A stretch of DNA of 64,000 nt, from the NCBI GenBank assembly GCA_016177845.1, contig JACOUO010000008.1, positions 124,001-188,000 of the forward strand, written 5' to 3'. Shown piece by piece: positions 26,801 through 35,996 of this stretch. Source of the DNA: Deltaproteobacteria bacterium. Lineage in GTDB: Bacteria > Desulfobacterota > GWC2-55-46. The translations under genes and the position numbers were made by a program. How positions within the stretch are numbered: position 1 is the stretch's first letter; each line of letters starts with the position of its first letter. The notes beneath the pieces are model-generated. The model was not told the origin of the DNA, did not search any database, and was given only the letters and a program-made list of their open reading frames with translations.

Positions 26801-26981
26801 ACCTGACAAGCTCAAGCGTAAAATCATAATCGCCTTCAAAAGTGGCCTTGTATTCGCCTGTAATAAACTCATGAGGCACTCCTAAAAGCAGGTACCTGCC
26901 TGTCAGAAATAGAAGCGCCGCCAATATTAAAATCAGGGGAAAAGCATTTCCGCTAATAAATTTATTTATCTTAGAATTCAC
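23841..26981 (-). CDS. Large membrane protein, YfhO/PTPS-related GT-C-like
   Basis: 1046 residues. About 11-13 membrane helices fill the first 440 residues, a long extracytoplasmic region with at least two beta-sandwich-like segments follows (about 640-960), and one C-terminal helix ends the protein. An early FEGDYDFTLELVRS stretch holds candidate catalytic acidic residues. The layout matches YfhO-like and 6-pyruvoyl-tetrahydropterin-synthase-related membrane proteins, considered GT-C glycosyltransferases. GTG at 26981 follows AAGGACGA. It overlaps the radical SAM gene by 11 bases. Confidence 0.65.
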   Translation of the reverse strand: MNSKINKFISGNAFPLILILAALLFLTGRYLLLGVPHEFITGEYKATFEGDYDFTLELVRSVSQWGSIPLWSDTYSGPIAVFASNFHVFEQAILFPFTNNLAVSIKILQVLQFLIAGLGMYFLSKHLFEDKAAAAFSATLYMFTPFYIGHLLSYLHYTGVYLLAPLVYLFTLKAIKERSYQSALALSLLMAYSLLSHPQNIFIGGLFYSFFYLMVLLHELYSSAVEGEFRIFFKKIIPITSVVIIATFMLSAFIVLPTLADNYPYLRTSWVKGAGELVKVDHGHIGSHSQSILAGLSLQHWPWFQAPIKGGEYPAWNYMSIYIVPFVMASVSLLIRFNWITLIFLIMTALSVQISLGINGRPDIFSLASKYIPFFGMSRTPYTYITSAILVFCLFSSITFTWIARRLENGISRFRLSENATQSYKWILLAVFTLPYLFAARYYGNNYNWTFISAKQPDYLPLVWNWLDENNKDRGRVIETCGIPTAMLLGSRMLPNEVDLLERYHRKEYLGDFLSLFGFKYVITPTLHSMRDKTFDVKGYNIPSVFDKKESMEEYYSALTTEYYYMYERLKDDPGFSLNTAQTKDVAIFENKKAFGNYEIYPARPLMVLGGTESYDLLNLDRFKNTPLKPAPIFIAQSENLSRLDELKKISDELVLHNTDALDLYMLIRQKDLIFLKPQPTGPKDWNLSLFSFGIQQPFPQQDHSIGNSLFGELTFQDFSITTKSKGAHIKNNFDTNMDGIQRVMLRSYGGPEASSLAVSVDGKARGVISQSQTPGFNWLTVWEGFLPKGAHNVEITVNDDKPVYFDSFAIGDVYDITAGEALIFDSFRNKAVTYITNYRKFSVSGNTASSSVTIGSDGRYLPSLRLGRFEDIKKSSAVKVQIDGRDIGEVSYSSLSQKTAQFNLPEIELSRGRHIVTLSNLPKGIYFDLFSLATPDNNANEAEHIKYERIGPSAYSFESGKTDFVVFNETNYPGWKMEIKGKEYKPVIANMFMNGFIIPEGEMKEGAKATIYYSNTIQKIGIWTSLAALSGIFLFLIIAPFHRKQ

Positions 26982-28125
26982 TCGTCCTTAGCTCCTGTGC
27001 CGCGCGCAGCATCTCTTCCTGCGTCATGGGCTTTCTCTGAAACCTGCTTATCTTAAAGCCCTGCAGCATTCTTTCAGTGAATACGAAAGGGTCTCTGCAA
27101 AGATAAGTCACTTCAGGCCAGCATGCGTACATGCAGCCTGGGCATTTTGTGACGATATCGCGCATCTCTTTGATAAATTCGGCTGACTTGTACTGCTGAA
27201 TGAAATTCGAGCTGAAGATGGATTTATCGGTTTTAATATCCACGCACGGCAGAAATCTTCCCTCAGGACTGATGGAGAAGTAAAGAGTCGGGCTGTCGCA
27301 TTTCCAGTAAATTTTCCTGAATTTAAGAAAATCCGGGCTTTCTCTTAAAAATCTGTTCGAGTTATAAACAAGGTAACCATTCTTTTTCATTCTGAGCACA
27401 TCCGAATACACTGAATCAAGAAGGGAAAAATCATCAGAAGTAAAGGCAAAGTCAGGCGAATCTGTCCTGACTATGAATTCGCTGTCTGCTCCCCTTGCGG
27501 GCTTTGCGTCCGAGCCATTGCCTGACAGATGCACCGGTATAAGGGAAGCGTAGAAGCCGATTGCGGTGGTGAACTTTATCAGATTCGGTATCTCTTTCAG
27601 GTTGTATTTGGAAACCACTATGTTGATGCCGGAAATATTGCCCTTTAACGGCAGGTGTTTCGAGAATACGGAAAGCCCCCTGATGATCCTGAGCCATGAG
27701 CCCTCGCTGTTATTGATATTGTCCTGCTTTACCGGGTCAAGCGTGTCGAGTGATATTGTAACCTCTTTAAGCCCAGCGTTTACAAGGGCTTCAACACGCC
27801 TGTCAGTGGCAAGAGTGGCGTTCGTCTGCAATCTTACGGGAATCTTTCTTTTTGTGAATGCCTCAATAACCTCAGGCAGGTCTTTTCTCAAAAGCGGCTC
27901 GCCGCCCGTAAGCACAAGCACGCCTATATCAAGTTCACAGAGTATATCCGCGAGCTTTTCAATCTCGGTTATTGTCAGCTCGCGTTCGTCTTTCCTTGAT
28001 TCGACAGCCTGACACATCCTGCACTTAAGGTCGCACCTCTTGCTCACCGCGAATTGAACATATAAAGGCGTACTCTTTTTTACTGCGGATTTTACAAGTT
28101 TTATTTTTTCCTTTAAGTTGGCCAT
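26971..28125 (-). CDS. Radical SAM protein with SPASM-like C-terminal cysteines
   Basis: 384 residues. The CX3CX2C cluster motif is Cys31, Cys35, Cys38 (CDLKCRMC), followed by LTGGEPLLRKDL (SAM-binding GGE) near residue 73. C-terminal cysteines (WKC, LPC, KCPGCMYAC, LC) look like SPASM auxiliary-cluster ligands. Members modify peptides, tRNA or small molecules through a 5'-deoxyadenosyl radical; in a glycan cluster the substrate could be a sugar or lipid precursor. ATG at 28125 is 5 bases after the neighbouring radical SAM gene. No precise reaction can be assigned. Confidence 0.8.
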   Translation of the reverse strand: MANLKEKIKLVKSAVKKSTPLYVQFAVSKRCDLKCRMCQAVESRKDERELTITEIEKLADILCELDIGVLVLTGGEPLLRKDLPEVIEAFTKRKIPVRLQTNATLATDRRVEALVNAGLKEVTISLDTLDPVKQDNINNSEGSWLRIIRGLSVFSKHLPLKGNISGINIVVSKYNLKEIPNLIKFTTAIGFYASLIPVHLSGNGSDAKPARGADSEFIVRTDSPDFAFTSDDFSLLDSVYSDVLRMKKNGYLVYNSNRFLRESPDFLKFRKIYWKCDSPTLYFSISPEGRFLPCVDIKTDKSIFSSNFIQQYKSAEFIKEMRDIVTKCPGCMYACWPEVTYLCRDPFVFTERMLQGFKISRFQRKPMTQEEMLRAAQELRTSEF

Positions 28126-28130
28126 AGTTT

Positions 28131-29579
28131 TTATGAGATTACGTTTTTCCCTCCGCTTACAAAGAAGTACCCGACAACATACTGGGGGTGGATGCCGTCC
28201 CTTAAGCCTTTGACGAGATAATTGAAGAAATTCACAAAGAACATGAACTTTTGTTCTTTGAGCAATTTAAGGGTGCGGCGCGTCATAAAGTACATAAGAC
28301 ATTTTCTCCTGAAACGGCTTATCTGCTTGGGTGTAAGAGATTTTGTATAGACATTCGAAAGCTGATGAAGACTGTCTATCTTATCCCAGGTGTTGGTGTC
28401 TATCTTGCCGCCGAGCTCCACAACCTTCTGCGCGCCTTTTGTCTTTGGAAGCGGCCTGTATGTGAAGAAAATCGGCCTGTCCACTTTCAGCTCTTTTACA
28501 AGATTGAAGGTTTCCTGCATAGTGTCAATGGTTTCACCAGGCCCGCCGAGGATGTTATAACCTGTAACGGCTACACCCTTATCGTGCAGGAGCTTGAAAA
28601 CTTTTCTGTACTGTTCAGTTGGTATGTTTTTTTCATATACCTCTTTTCTTATCCTTTCATTCCCTGCTTCAATCCCTATTCGAGCTACTTTAAGGTTTGC
28701 AGCAGCAAGCATCTCAATGCGCTCTTCATCAATTGTGTCAGCCCTCGTGAAGCACGAGAAGGGCAGCACCTTCGACATGCCTATTTTTATGTATTCATCC
28801 GAAAAGTCTTTTACCCAATCCCTGTTGATTGAAAAGACCGGGTCAAATGTGTGCGCTACTTTCATGCCTCTGTCCCTGTATTTCTCCCACTGCTGCTTCA
28901 TCTCCCGTGCGTATTGCCTGGGGTTTCTGACCCTGAAGTGCTTGCCCGGTACAGCGTCTCTCATGGGAAACTCAGAGCAGTAAGTGCACGGGAAAGGGCA
29001 TCCTCGTGTGCCGATGAAATAGATAACGCCGTTGTAGAAGATGAATTTATCAAGGTCTTCCCAGAGGTCATAATTCGGAATGGGCAGGCTGTCAATATCC
29101 TGTATCAGCTCGCGCAGGGGATTCTTATAAACCTTCCCGTCCTCCTTGTACCAGAGGCCCTTGATGCCCTGCTTGCTCTTTCCGTCCCGTATCGCATTAA
29201 TGTACTCTGTAAGAGTATATTCGCCGTCGCCTATGCAGATCGCATCCACTTCTGGAACTGATATCGAGTCTTCCGGGCAAAGCGTCGGGTGATATCCTCC
29301 GAGTATTATTGGGAGCTTGTACTTAGTCTTAATCTCCTTGGCGATTTTCTTTGTGTACTGCATGAACATGGAGACGGTTGATATCCCGATGACGTCGGGC
29401 TTGAAGTCCTCGATATTTTTCCTGAGATGCTTCTGCCAGTCTCCCCTGTGATATGTAAAGTCAATTATATTGGCTTTATGCTCAGTCCTTTCATTGATGT
29501 ATGTTGCGAGATAGGTCATACCTATGTCAACAACCGATACATCACTTGAGAAGTTCGGGCTTATAATACTGATTTTCAT
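28131..29579 (-). CDS. B12-binding-domain radical SAM protein
   Basis: 482 residues. N-terminal Rossmann-like B12-binding fold (about 1-150; IILGGYHPT near residue 91) without the DxHxxG base-off motif, then Cys194, Cys198, Cys201 (CPFPCTYC) of the radical SAM barrel and a late EAGNERIRKEVY segment. The family includes cobalamin-dependent methylases (BchE, HpnJ/P-type relatives), so methylation of a sugar, lipid or aromatic is possible. ATG 29579 follows GGGAG. Confidence 0.85.
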   Translation of the reverse strand: MKISIISPNFSSDVSVVDIGMTYLATYINERTEHKANIIDFTYHRGDWQKHLRKNIEDFKPDVIGISTVSMFMQYTKKIAKEIKTKYKLPIILGGYHPTLCPEDSISVPEVDAICIGDGEYTLTEYINAIRDGKSKQGIKGLWYKEDGKVYKNPLRELIQDIDSLPIPNYDLWEDLDKFIFYNGVIYFIGTRGCPFPCTYCSEFPMRDAVPGKHFRVRNPRQYAREMKQQWEKYRDRGMKVAHTFDPVFSINRDWVKDFSDEYIKIGMSKVLPFSCFTRADTIDEERIEMLAAANLKVARIGIEAGNERIRKEVYEKNIPTEQYRKVFKLLHDKGVAVTGYNILGGPGETIDTMQETFNLVKELKVDRPIFFTYRPLPKTKGAQKVVELGGKIDTNTWDKIDSLHQLSNVYTKSLTPKQISRFRRKCLMYFMTRRTLKLLKEQKFMFFVNFFNYLVKGLRDGIHPQYVVGYFFVSGGKNVIS

Positions 29580-29614
29580 TTTCAGGCTCCCTCCGTATCT
29601 TTCATTTTTCTTTA

Positions 29615-31048
29615 TTAATTAGCCGCTGTTTTATTGTCATCGCCTTCGAATGCCTCTTCCTCCCTGGCAATTTTAAATATCTCGCTCCTGGGCATGCCTT
29701 CCGCGATATGCTTTGCGGCAAGGAAACCCATTTTTATGCTGTGGTCCATGTTGTTGTAGCGGTACAGCCCCTGCCTGCCTATTGGAAGCAAGTTCTCCAT
29801 TGAGTCTAAAAGCTCCGAGATCTTATTTACTTTCTGGTGATAGTCGAGAGTATAGATTGGATAGGCGTGAGATATCTTGGTGGTGAATTTATGAGTAATC
29901 TTCTCTCCATTGAGCAGCCCCAGATTCCGCAACTCATCACAGCATTTTTTAGTGAGGGTGTCTTCATCGGCGTTCCATGTCTCATCTCCTTTATTACAGG
30001 CAAGCTCAAGTATGAGAGAGGTTTTATCCGCAGGGGCGTTGTTCGGGCTCCAGTTCTTAGGCTCCTGGATCCTCATCACCTTAAATTTTACTTCAGGTAT
30101 ATATATCCATGTATTGTCGCTTATGCGTTCTGAGTCTATGAGTATATTGAGGAACCTTAAGCTTCGAAATCTCATCGAATTAGCAACATCAATATATTTC
30201 TGGTTCACCCTCGGCTCTATTGACCTGACGAATTCCGGCAGTGGTATTGTTGAGATAAAGGTATCTCCGGTCAGGCTCTTATCCTCTCCGTTCTGCCGAT
30301 AGACGATTTCCTTTATGCCCTTGCCATTAAGTTTTATATTTGTTACCGCGGAGTTCAGGTGTATCGTTCCGCCTTTTTCAGTTATTCTTTCCGCCATCCT
30401 GTCGCACATCCTTCCGATGCCGCCTTTTATCGGGTAGAAGAACTTTGTCGCGTATGTCTTAGGGGCATTACTTTTTTTCCCGAGCAGCCTAAGAAAGACA
30501 TCCCAGAGGTTCAGAAGTGAAATCCTCTGAGCCGCCCAATCCTTTGATATCTGAGAAGGATGCAGGCCCCAGAGCTTTTCTGAATAAGGGCCGAAGTAGA
30601 TGTTATAGAGACCTCTGCCGAACCTGTTCACGACCCAATCTTCGAGCGAGATTTCATTCGGTTTCCTGACCTTATTTTTCGTGGTCACGAAAACATAATC
30701 CATAAAACACTTGGCGGAGGTGACAGGGTTCATCTTTGCGATAAGGTCTTTTCCGGCAAGAGGGTAATAAAAATATTTCCCCTTGAGCCTTACAACACTT
30801 TTCCTCGGGCTCTCGTAAAGCTCCGGGCCCATCAGGTCTGTAATGTCATTTATCAGTTCCTGGTCTTTACTGATGAACCTATGCCCTCCAAGGTCAAAAG
30901 TATAATCCTTGAAGTAATAGCTTTTACATAGCCCGCCTACCCTTGAGTCAAGCTCTACCAGATCTACATGATAGCCTTTATCCGCGAGTTTCCAGCCGGC
31001 GCTAAGCCCGGCCGGACCTGCACCGAGGATAACTATCCTTTTCTGCAT
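29615..31048 (-). CDS. FAD-dependent UDP-galactopyranose-mutase/protoporphyrinogen-oxidase-like protein
   Basis: 477 residues from ATG 31048, chosen because AAAGGAGG lies 5 bases upstream; the ATG 21 bases earlier is followed by, not preceded by, that site. The dinucleotide-binding loop VILGAGPAGLSAGWKLADKG is at the N-terminus, followed by ELDSRVGGLCKSY and FDLGGHRFIS as in UGM-like and phytoene-desaturase-like flavoproteins. The YFGPYSEKLWG region fits the UGM-like group that modifies sugar nucleotides. Probable role: ring contraction or oxidation of a nucleotide or lipid-linked sugar. Confidence 0.75.
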   Translation of the reverse strand: MQKRIVILGAGPAGLSAGWKLADKGYHVDLVELDSRVGGLCKSYYFKDYTFDLGGHRFISKDQELINDITDLMGPELYESPRKSVVRLKGKYFYYPLAGKDLIAKMNPVTSAKCFMDYVFVTTKNKVRKPNEISLEDWVVNRFGRGLYNIYFGPYSEKLWGLHPSQISKDWAAQRISLLNLWDVFLRLLGKKSNAPKTYATKFFYPIKGGIGRMCDRMAERITEKGGTIHLNSAVTNIKLNGKGIKEIVYRQNGEDKSLTGDTFISTIPLPEFVRSIEPRVNQKYIDVANSMRFRSLRFLNILIDSERISDNTWIYIPEVKFKVMRIQEPKNWSPNNAPADKTSLILELACNKGDETWNADEDTLTKKCCDELRNLGLLNGEKITHKFTTKISHAYPIYTLDYHQKVNKISELLDSMENLLPIGRQGLYRYNNMDHSIKMGFLAAKHIAEGMPRSEIFKIAREEEAFEGDDNKTAAN

Positions 31049-31141
31049 ACCATCCTCCTTTGTATACATTTAAAAGACCTGTATGACCGAAATATCTGTT
31101 TATTCAGGCCGAAAAGTTCAAGCTGATTTTTACCGGATGAG

Positions 31142-32620
31142 TCAAGCCTTGCGTTTAATTTGCGCCTGCGAGGGCCTGATCAATGATGTGAGATAGAAAA
31201 AAACTCTTTTAAAGATATAGAACTTGTCATGGTGGGATACATCACGGCTGCCCTTTATTATGTGATAGAGCACCCAGATGATCTTGTCTTTGAGGCTTAC
31301 TTTTTTTAAACCCAGGTAATCAAGATGCTTAAGCGTTTCTCTTACAAGATCGTGCGGCAGAGTGTCCGTATAAACAGGCACCTCTGCCTGCCTTGCCCTG
31401 CTCTCCAATTCTTCAAAGTAATCCTCTTTGACTATTCCCCTTTCCCTGCATGTTTGATAAATAGCTGACCCCGGAAATGGCGTACATATGAAGGTCTGAA
31501 AGTAGTCGAGCTTATTCTGATTCTTCTCTATGAAGTTTTTTGTCTGTTCAAGGTCTTCTACATTTTCATCAGGCGTGCCTATAATAAAAGTGCCTAACAC
31601 CCTTAGGCCAGATTTATGAGTTACATCAATTGCCCTCTGATTGTCTTCGACACGAACCCTGTTCTGTTTCAGAATCCCAAGCACTCGGTCTGAGCCGCTT
31701 TCAAAACCGAACTCAAGCTGAACGCAGCCTGCTGATTTCATGAGCTTGAGCATCTCAAGATCCTGCCAGCCGATAAGATTTGCCCTGGCCTGCGCTGTCC
31801 AGCTTATCTTTTTCGAGAGCCCTGTTTTGATCATGTTGTCGCAGAATGTAAATACATTCTTCTTGTTGGTTATGAATGTATCGTCTGCGAAATACAGGGC
31901 CTTTGCCTTGAATTTATTCAGCAGCTCTTCAATTTCTGCAGCGCAGTATTCCCTTGAGAACTGCCTTACCTTTTTAAAGACAATGCCAACTCCGCAGAAT
32001 GTGCAATTATAAGGACATCCTCTTGAGCTGGTGATTGAAGTAACTCCGGCCTTGACCATTCCCCTTACGCCAAAGCTTAAGCCCAGGTAATAATCCATAT
32101 TAAACAAGTCCCTTGCCGGAAAAGGTATTGTATCGAGGTCTTCTATCTGGGCTCTCTTTTCATTCATCAGGACACTGTCCCCTTCGTTGAATGCTATGCC
32201 CTTTAATCTCCTCAGTTCGTCTTTTCCTGTGCCAAGAAAAGTATCGATTGCTTCAAGAAAAGTTGCTTCGCCTTCCCCAAGGACTGCGATATCGAATGAG
32301 CCCCTCTTAAGCGTGTTTACCGGGTCTGCCGATACATGTACGCCCCCGATCATCTGGTAAATATTTTTGTTCCATTGCCTTATATGATTTGAAAGCTCAA
32401 CAGCTTCTTTTATCTGCGGAGAATGCCCGGTAAAGCCGATTATCTCAGGGCTGAAATCCTGCACCGCTTTTTTGATATCAGCGCAGGTGTTGCCGTCTAT
32501 TATCCTGATGTCGTATTTATGCGCCCCGTATTTTCTTAGATACGCTGCGATATATCCGAGCCCCAGCGGCGGATAAGGGCCCTCCATCTTCGGGTTTATA
32601 AGTCCTATTTTTACGGGCAT
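31142..32620 (-). CDS. B12-binding-domain radical SAM protein
   Basis: 492 residues. B12-binding-like domain about 1-150 (MIGGVHVSADP near residue 90), radical SAM CX3CX2C at Cys202, Cys206, Cys209 (CPYNCTFC), then FADDTFITNKK and FGFESGSDRVL blocks typical of the family. The C-terminal 80 residues are helical and basic. ATG 32620 follows AGGAG. It is one of four such genes in the cluster; the reaction is unknown. Confidence 0.85.
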   Translation of the reverse strand: MPVKIGLINPKMEGPYPPLGLGYIAAYLRKYGAHKYDIRIIDGNTCADIKKAVQDFSPEIIGFTGHSPQIKEAVELSNHIRQWNKNIYQMIGGVHVSADPVNTLKRGSFDIAVLGEGEATFLEAIDTFLGTGKDELRRLKGIAFNEGDSVLMNEKRAQIEDLDTIPFPARDLFNMDYYLGLSFGVRGMVKAGVTSITSSRGCPYNCTFCGVGIVFKKVRQFSREYCAAEIEELLNKFKAKALYFADDTFITNKKNVFTFCDNMIKTGLSKKISWTAQARANLIGWQDLEMLKLMKSAGCVQLEFGFESGSDRVLGILKQNRVRVEDNQRAIDVTHKSGLRVLGTFIIGTPDENVEDLEQTKNFIEKNQNKLDYFQTFICTPFPGSAIYQTCRERGIVKEDYFEELESRARQAEVPVYTDTLPHDLVRETLKHLDYLGLKKVSLKDKIIWVLYHIIKGSRDVSHHDKFYIFKRVFFYLTSLIRPSQAQIKRKA

Positions 32621-32629
32621 TTTCTCCTC

Positions 32630-33610
32630 TTAATCCGGAGAAGCAAATCTCGGGATGCCGATTTTTTTAAATAACTCGAATTTACCGCTTTTCTTGCCCA
32701 TCCGCTTCATAATAACTCTGTCATCGACTCTTCTTTCAGTCTGTATCTTTTTTCTCAGTTTCAATGTTTCAGGCAGGTTTCCAATGTTCCACCAGTAAGC
32801 CTTAAGATAAGCAGAGAAAGCCACATTGAATTTTCCGATTAAAATAAACATAAGTATTTCGGCGAGGCTTATTGCGAGATATCTCGGCAATATCGTAATG
32901 AGCCTGCCTATACTATAATTTTTTAAAAGCGACCTGATGAGATTGCGTTCGCCTACATGCCTCTTCCAGATATTTGTCGTGTATCTGCCGTCGTTTAAAG
33001 AACAGAAGCTGTCATGAAGAAAAAAAGCGCCCGGCGCCACTACAACATCGTACCCGTAAACAAGAGTCCTCCAGCATATGTCCCTGTCTTCTCCGTACAG
33101 GAACATCTTTTCGTCAAAACCCCCAATTTCATCGAACACATCCCTTCTGATGAATATGGCAGCATCTACATATAACGGCTCACCTTCGCCAAACGGATAT
33201 CCATAAATATCACACGCTACGCCGCTGTTTATGATAGCCTTGCCATCGTAGGTCAATGTTGTGCATCCGCAGATACCTATCTCCGGCCTTGCCTCAGCGC
33301 TTTTGACAAGCTCTGAGATCATCTTTCCGTCTGCCTTCGTATCATTATTGAAAAAGAAGAGGTACTTACCTTTTGCTTCTTTTGCGCCTCTATTGCTTGC
33401 AATTGCAAGACCAAGGTTAGCACCCACATCAACTGCCTTGATATCAGGATACAGGTCTTTGACAAACTCAACGCTCCCGTCCTTTGAGCCATTGTCAACA
33501 AAGATAATCTCAATAGCTTTGTATTCACCTTTATAGAGCGAATCAAAACAATCTCTCAGGTAGTGCTTCCCGTTGTAATTCACAATTATTATGCTTACAA
33601 GCGGCTCCAT
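32630..33610 (-). CDS. GT2 glycosyltransferase, rhamnosyltransferase-like
   Basis: 326 residues from ATG 33610 (AGGGA 7 bases upstream); a GTG eight codons earlier overlaps the previous gene's stop region and has no site. GT-A fold: SIIIVNYNGKHYLRDC, FVDNGSKDGS, and FFFNNDT as the DXD-like metal site near residue 86; EDRDICWRT provides the conserved ED motif near residue 175. It transfers a sugar from a nucleotide donor on the cytosolic face. The C-terminus has hydrophobic and basic helices. Confidence 0.8.
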   Translation of the reverse strand: MEPLVSIIIVNYNGKHYLRDCFDSLYKGEYKAIEIIFVDNGSKDGSVEFVKDLYPDIKAVDVGANLGLAIASNRGAKEAKGKYLFFFNNDTKADGKMISELVKSAEARPEIGICGCTTLTYDGKAIINSGVACDIYGYPFGEGEPLYVDAAIFIRRDVFDEIGGFDEKMFLYGEDRDICWRTLVYGYDVVVAPGAFFLHDSFCSLNDGRYTTNIWKRHVGERNLIRSLLKNYSIGRLITILPRYLAISLAEILMFILIGKFNVAFSAYLKAYWWNIGNLPETLKLRKKIQTERRVDDRVIMKRMGKKSGKFELFKKIGIPRFASPD

Positions 33611-33614
33611 ATAT

Positions 33615-35042
33615 TTATCCCTGATTTGATGCACTTGCCATCCTAAGCTCTTTTCTTTTTTTTAAAAAAATATTTGAAAGTTTCCTAAGGGCAAATTTAA
33701 ATGAGTTATAATCTCGCATATAATCCCAGATAACCTTTGGCCTAAGATTAAACCTTAATATTGCCTGCTTTCTAAGCGCGTCCAATTCCTCTTTGCTCAT
33801 ACCTTCAGGCGAATATGCAATGTTGTCTGTAGATAGGGCTGACCAGTCAAAGTCTTCGGGTATTTCATTACTCTTTACAAGGAAGTGATAGCTTTCTGTT
33901 CCTGGCAGCGGGTGAAATGGCATAAAGCCCGCCCTGTAAAGCTTAAGCTCCATTGCGAAAGTGATTGTCTCCTCAATATCTCTTTTCTTCTCAGTCGGAA
34001 AACCAATTATAAAATAACCTATTGGCCTGAAGCCTGTCTTGTTCAGCAGTTCTATCTTTTTTCTTATTTCATCCTTTGAAAGCCCCTTTTTCATAAGCTT
34101 TAGAATTCTTTCGGAGCCGGATTCTATTCCTACCGCGACCCTCCTCGAAAAACCTGCCTTCCTCATAAGGGAAAGCACTTCTGCCGTGAGCGTATCAAGC
34201 CTGATACCGTTTGGAAGCTCAAAACTTATTTTAAGGCCCTCCTTGATAACGCTTGAGCAGAACTCCTTAATGTGGTCGTGCTTAAGCGTAATATTCTCAT
34301 CAAAGACTATGAACCTTTTTATGCCGTATGTTGAATTCAGAAGATTAATCTCTTCCATTATGTGTTTTATCGAGCGCTTGCGTATCTCTTTACCCGCTGT
34401 GATATGGGCTGAGCAGAATGTGCACGGGAAAGGGCATCCTCTTGTTGTGATAATACACGCGGTATTTTTTTGAATAAGGGTTCCTGATGACGCATATCTC
34501 TGAGGGTTCATCAAATCCCATGCGGGAAAGCCGAGCTTATCAAGATCTTTTTCGAATACCTGCGCATTCGAGATTATATTCTCGCCCGCGCGCCACATAA
34601 GCCCGGGAATCTCTTTTTCAGTTTTACAAAATTTGCCTGAAATGAAATCCATTAAAAGAGGTGCGCCTATCTCAGCCTCTCCCCTGAATCCGTAATCAGC
34701 CTCTCTGAAAAAAACCATCGCCTTCTCGCCAAGAGCAGAGGGATGTGGGCCTCCAATCAAAGTCACAACAGACGGATTAAGCTCCTTGGCAATCCTCAGG
34801 CACCGCTCTACTTCCTTAACCGATAAGGACCAAGAATTAATGCCGACAACATCGGGCTTCCATCTTTTCAGATAATCAGCAAACCCTCTAAAATCCAGGC
34901 GTTCGAGCACGCAGTCAAGTATCCTTACATCCTTATAGCCTGCCTTCTTCAACGCAGAGGCAATGTAGCCAAGCCCAATAGGCGGGAATTGGGCAAGGCC
35001 TGTGGAGCTATCTTTAACAGGGGCAACAAGAAGTATTTTCAA
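33615..35042 (-). CDS. B12-binding-domain radical SAM protein
   Basis: 475 residues. B12-binding-like domain about 1-145 (TLIGGPHPSALG near residue 95), Cys203, Cys207, Cys210 (CPFPCTFC), VGIESGSERILKLMKKG later. The start is TTG 35042 behind AGGAG. It is 4 bases upstream of the GT2 start at 33610, so the two are translationally close. Cobalamin-dependent chemistry is likely, but the lack of DxHxxG is usual for this family. Confidence 0.85.
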   Translation of the reverse strand: MKILLVAPVKDSSTGLAQFPPIGLGYIASALKKAGYKDVRILDCVLERLDFRGFADYLKRWKPDVVGINSWSLSVKEVERCLRIAKELNPSVVTLIGGPHPSALGEKAMVFFREADYGFRGEAEIGAPLLMDFISGKFCKTEKEIPGLMWRAGENIISNAQVFEKDLDKLGFPAWDLMNPQRYASSGTLIQKNTACIITTRGCPFPCTFCSAHITAGKEIRKRSIKHIMEEINLLNSTYGIKRFIVFDENITLKHDHIKEFCSSVIKEGLKISFELPNGIRLDTLTAEVLSLMRKAGFSRRVAVGIESGSERILKLMKKGLSKDEIRKKIELLNKTGFRPIGYFIIGFPTEKKRDIEETITFAMELKLYRAGFMPFHPLPGTESYHFLVKSNEIPEDFDWSALSTDNIAYSPEGMSKEELDALRKQAILRFNLRPKVIWDYMRDYNSFKFALRKLSNIFLKKRKELRMASASNQG

Positions 35043-35054
35043 AAAAACTCCTGC

Positions 35055-35996
35055 TTAAAAATTTAATGCGTGTCTGTTCCAGTCAATAAGTTCTTCAATC
35101 TTATCTTCCAATGTTGCTGTAGGCTCAAATTTAAGCAGTTGCCTTGCTGTTGAAATATCGGCTACTGAATCCTTGGGTTCACACAAGGGCATTGCCTGAT
35201 ATTCAGGCTGTATGCCCGGTTGCAATCTGTCGATAAGAATATTGGCAATATCCATGACCGGGGTGCCTTTGCCTGACCCGAGATTAATTACTCTATTATT
35301 TACAGGCTCATTCATTGCCTTGAAATTCCCGTCAGTTATATCTTCAACAAAGATGAAATCACGTATCTGATTTCCGGTGCCGAAGATTATGGGGCGCTCT
35401 TTCTGCAGGAGCTTTCGTATAAAAATAGTAATGACTCCTACATAGGGGGTAAAAGTCTGGCGTATGCCATAGGTATTAAAATATCTCAGCGTCACATTTT
35501 CAAAACCGTAATATTCTGACATCTGTCTTACATATTCTTCACCGGCAAACTTGCCTACTCCGTAAGGAGATATTGGAGCTATGACACTATCCTCTTTTAT
35601 GGGAAGCTCCGCATTGGAGCCATAAACTGCCATTGACGATGCATAGATGAACTTCTTTATCTTTGCCTTGCCCGCAGCCTTTAGAAGGTTAACAGTGCCA
35701 AGGACATTTGTTTGCGTATCATAAAAGATATCATCAAAGGAATTTCTTATGCTCACCCTTGCGGCATTGTGGAATACGACATCAACTCCATCGAGCGCTT
35801 TTTTCATAAGCGATGTATCAAGGATACTGCCCTCATGGAAAACAGCCTTAGCCGGAATATTGTTATGCGAGCCCATCGAAAGGTCATCAATAATCGAGAC
35901 ATCTACCCCTTCTTTTATGAGACGCTCGGCAATATGCGAGCCGATAAAACCTGCGCCGCCTGTTACAAGAGCTTTTGAATAATCAGCTTGCGGCAT
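35055..35996 (-). CDS. NAD-dependent sugar-nucleotide epimerase, GalE/UXS-like SDR
   Basis: 313 residues, extended [17 protein letters not shown] at residues 13-26 binds NAD; the catalytic Tyr-x3-Lys is YGVGK near residue 145, with TLRYFNTYG later. It epimerises or dehydrates a nucleotide sugar in the cytosol. Its N-terminus overlaps the nucleotidyltransferase gene by 14 bases. Substrate undetermined, perhaps the product of that enzyme. Confidence 0.8.
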   Translation of the reverse strand: MPQADYSKALVTGGAGFIGSHIAERLIKEGVDVSIIDDLSMGSHNNIPAKAVFHEGSILDTSLMKKALDGVDVVFHNAARVSIRNSFDDIFYDTQTNVLGTVNLLKAAGKAKIKKFIYASSMAVYGSNAELPIKEDSVIAPISPYGVGKFAGEEYVRQMSEYYGFENVTLRYFNTYGIRQTFTPYVGVITIFIRKLLQKERPIIFGTGNQIRDFIFVEDITDGNFKAMNEPVNNRVINLGSGKGTPVMDIANILIDRLQPGIQPEYQAMPLCEPKDSVADISTARQLLKFEPTATLEDKIEELIDWNRHALNF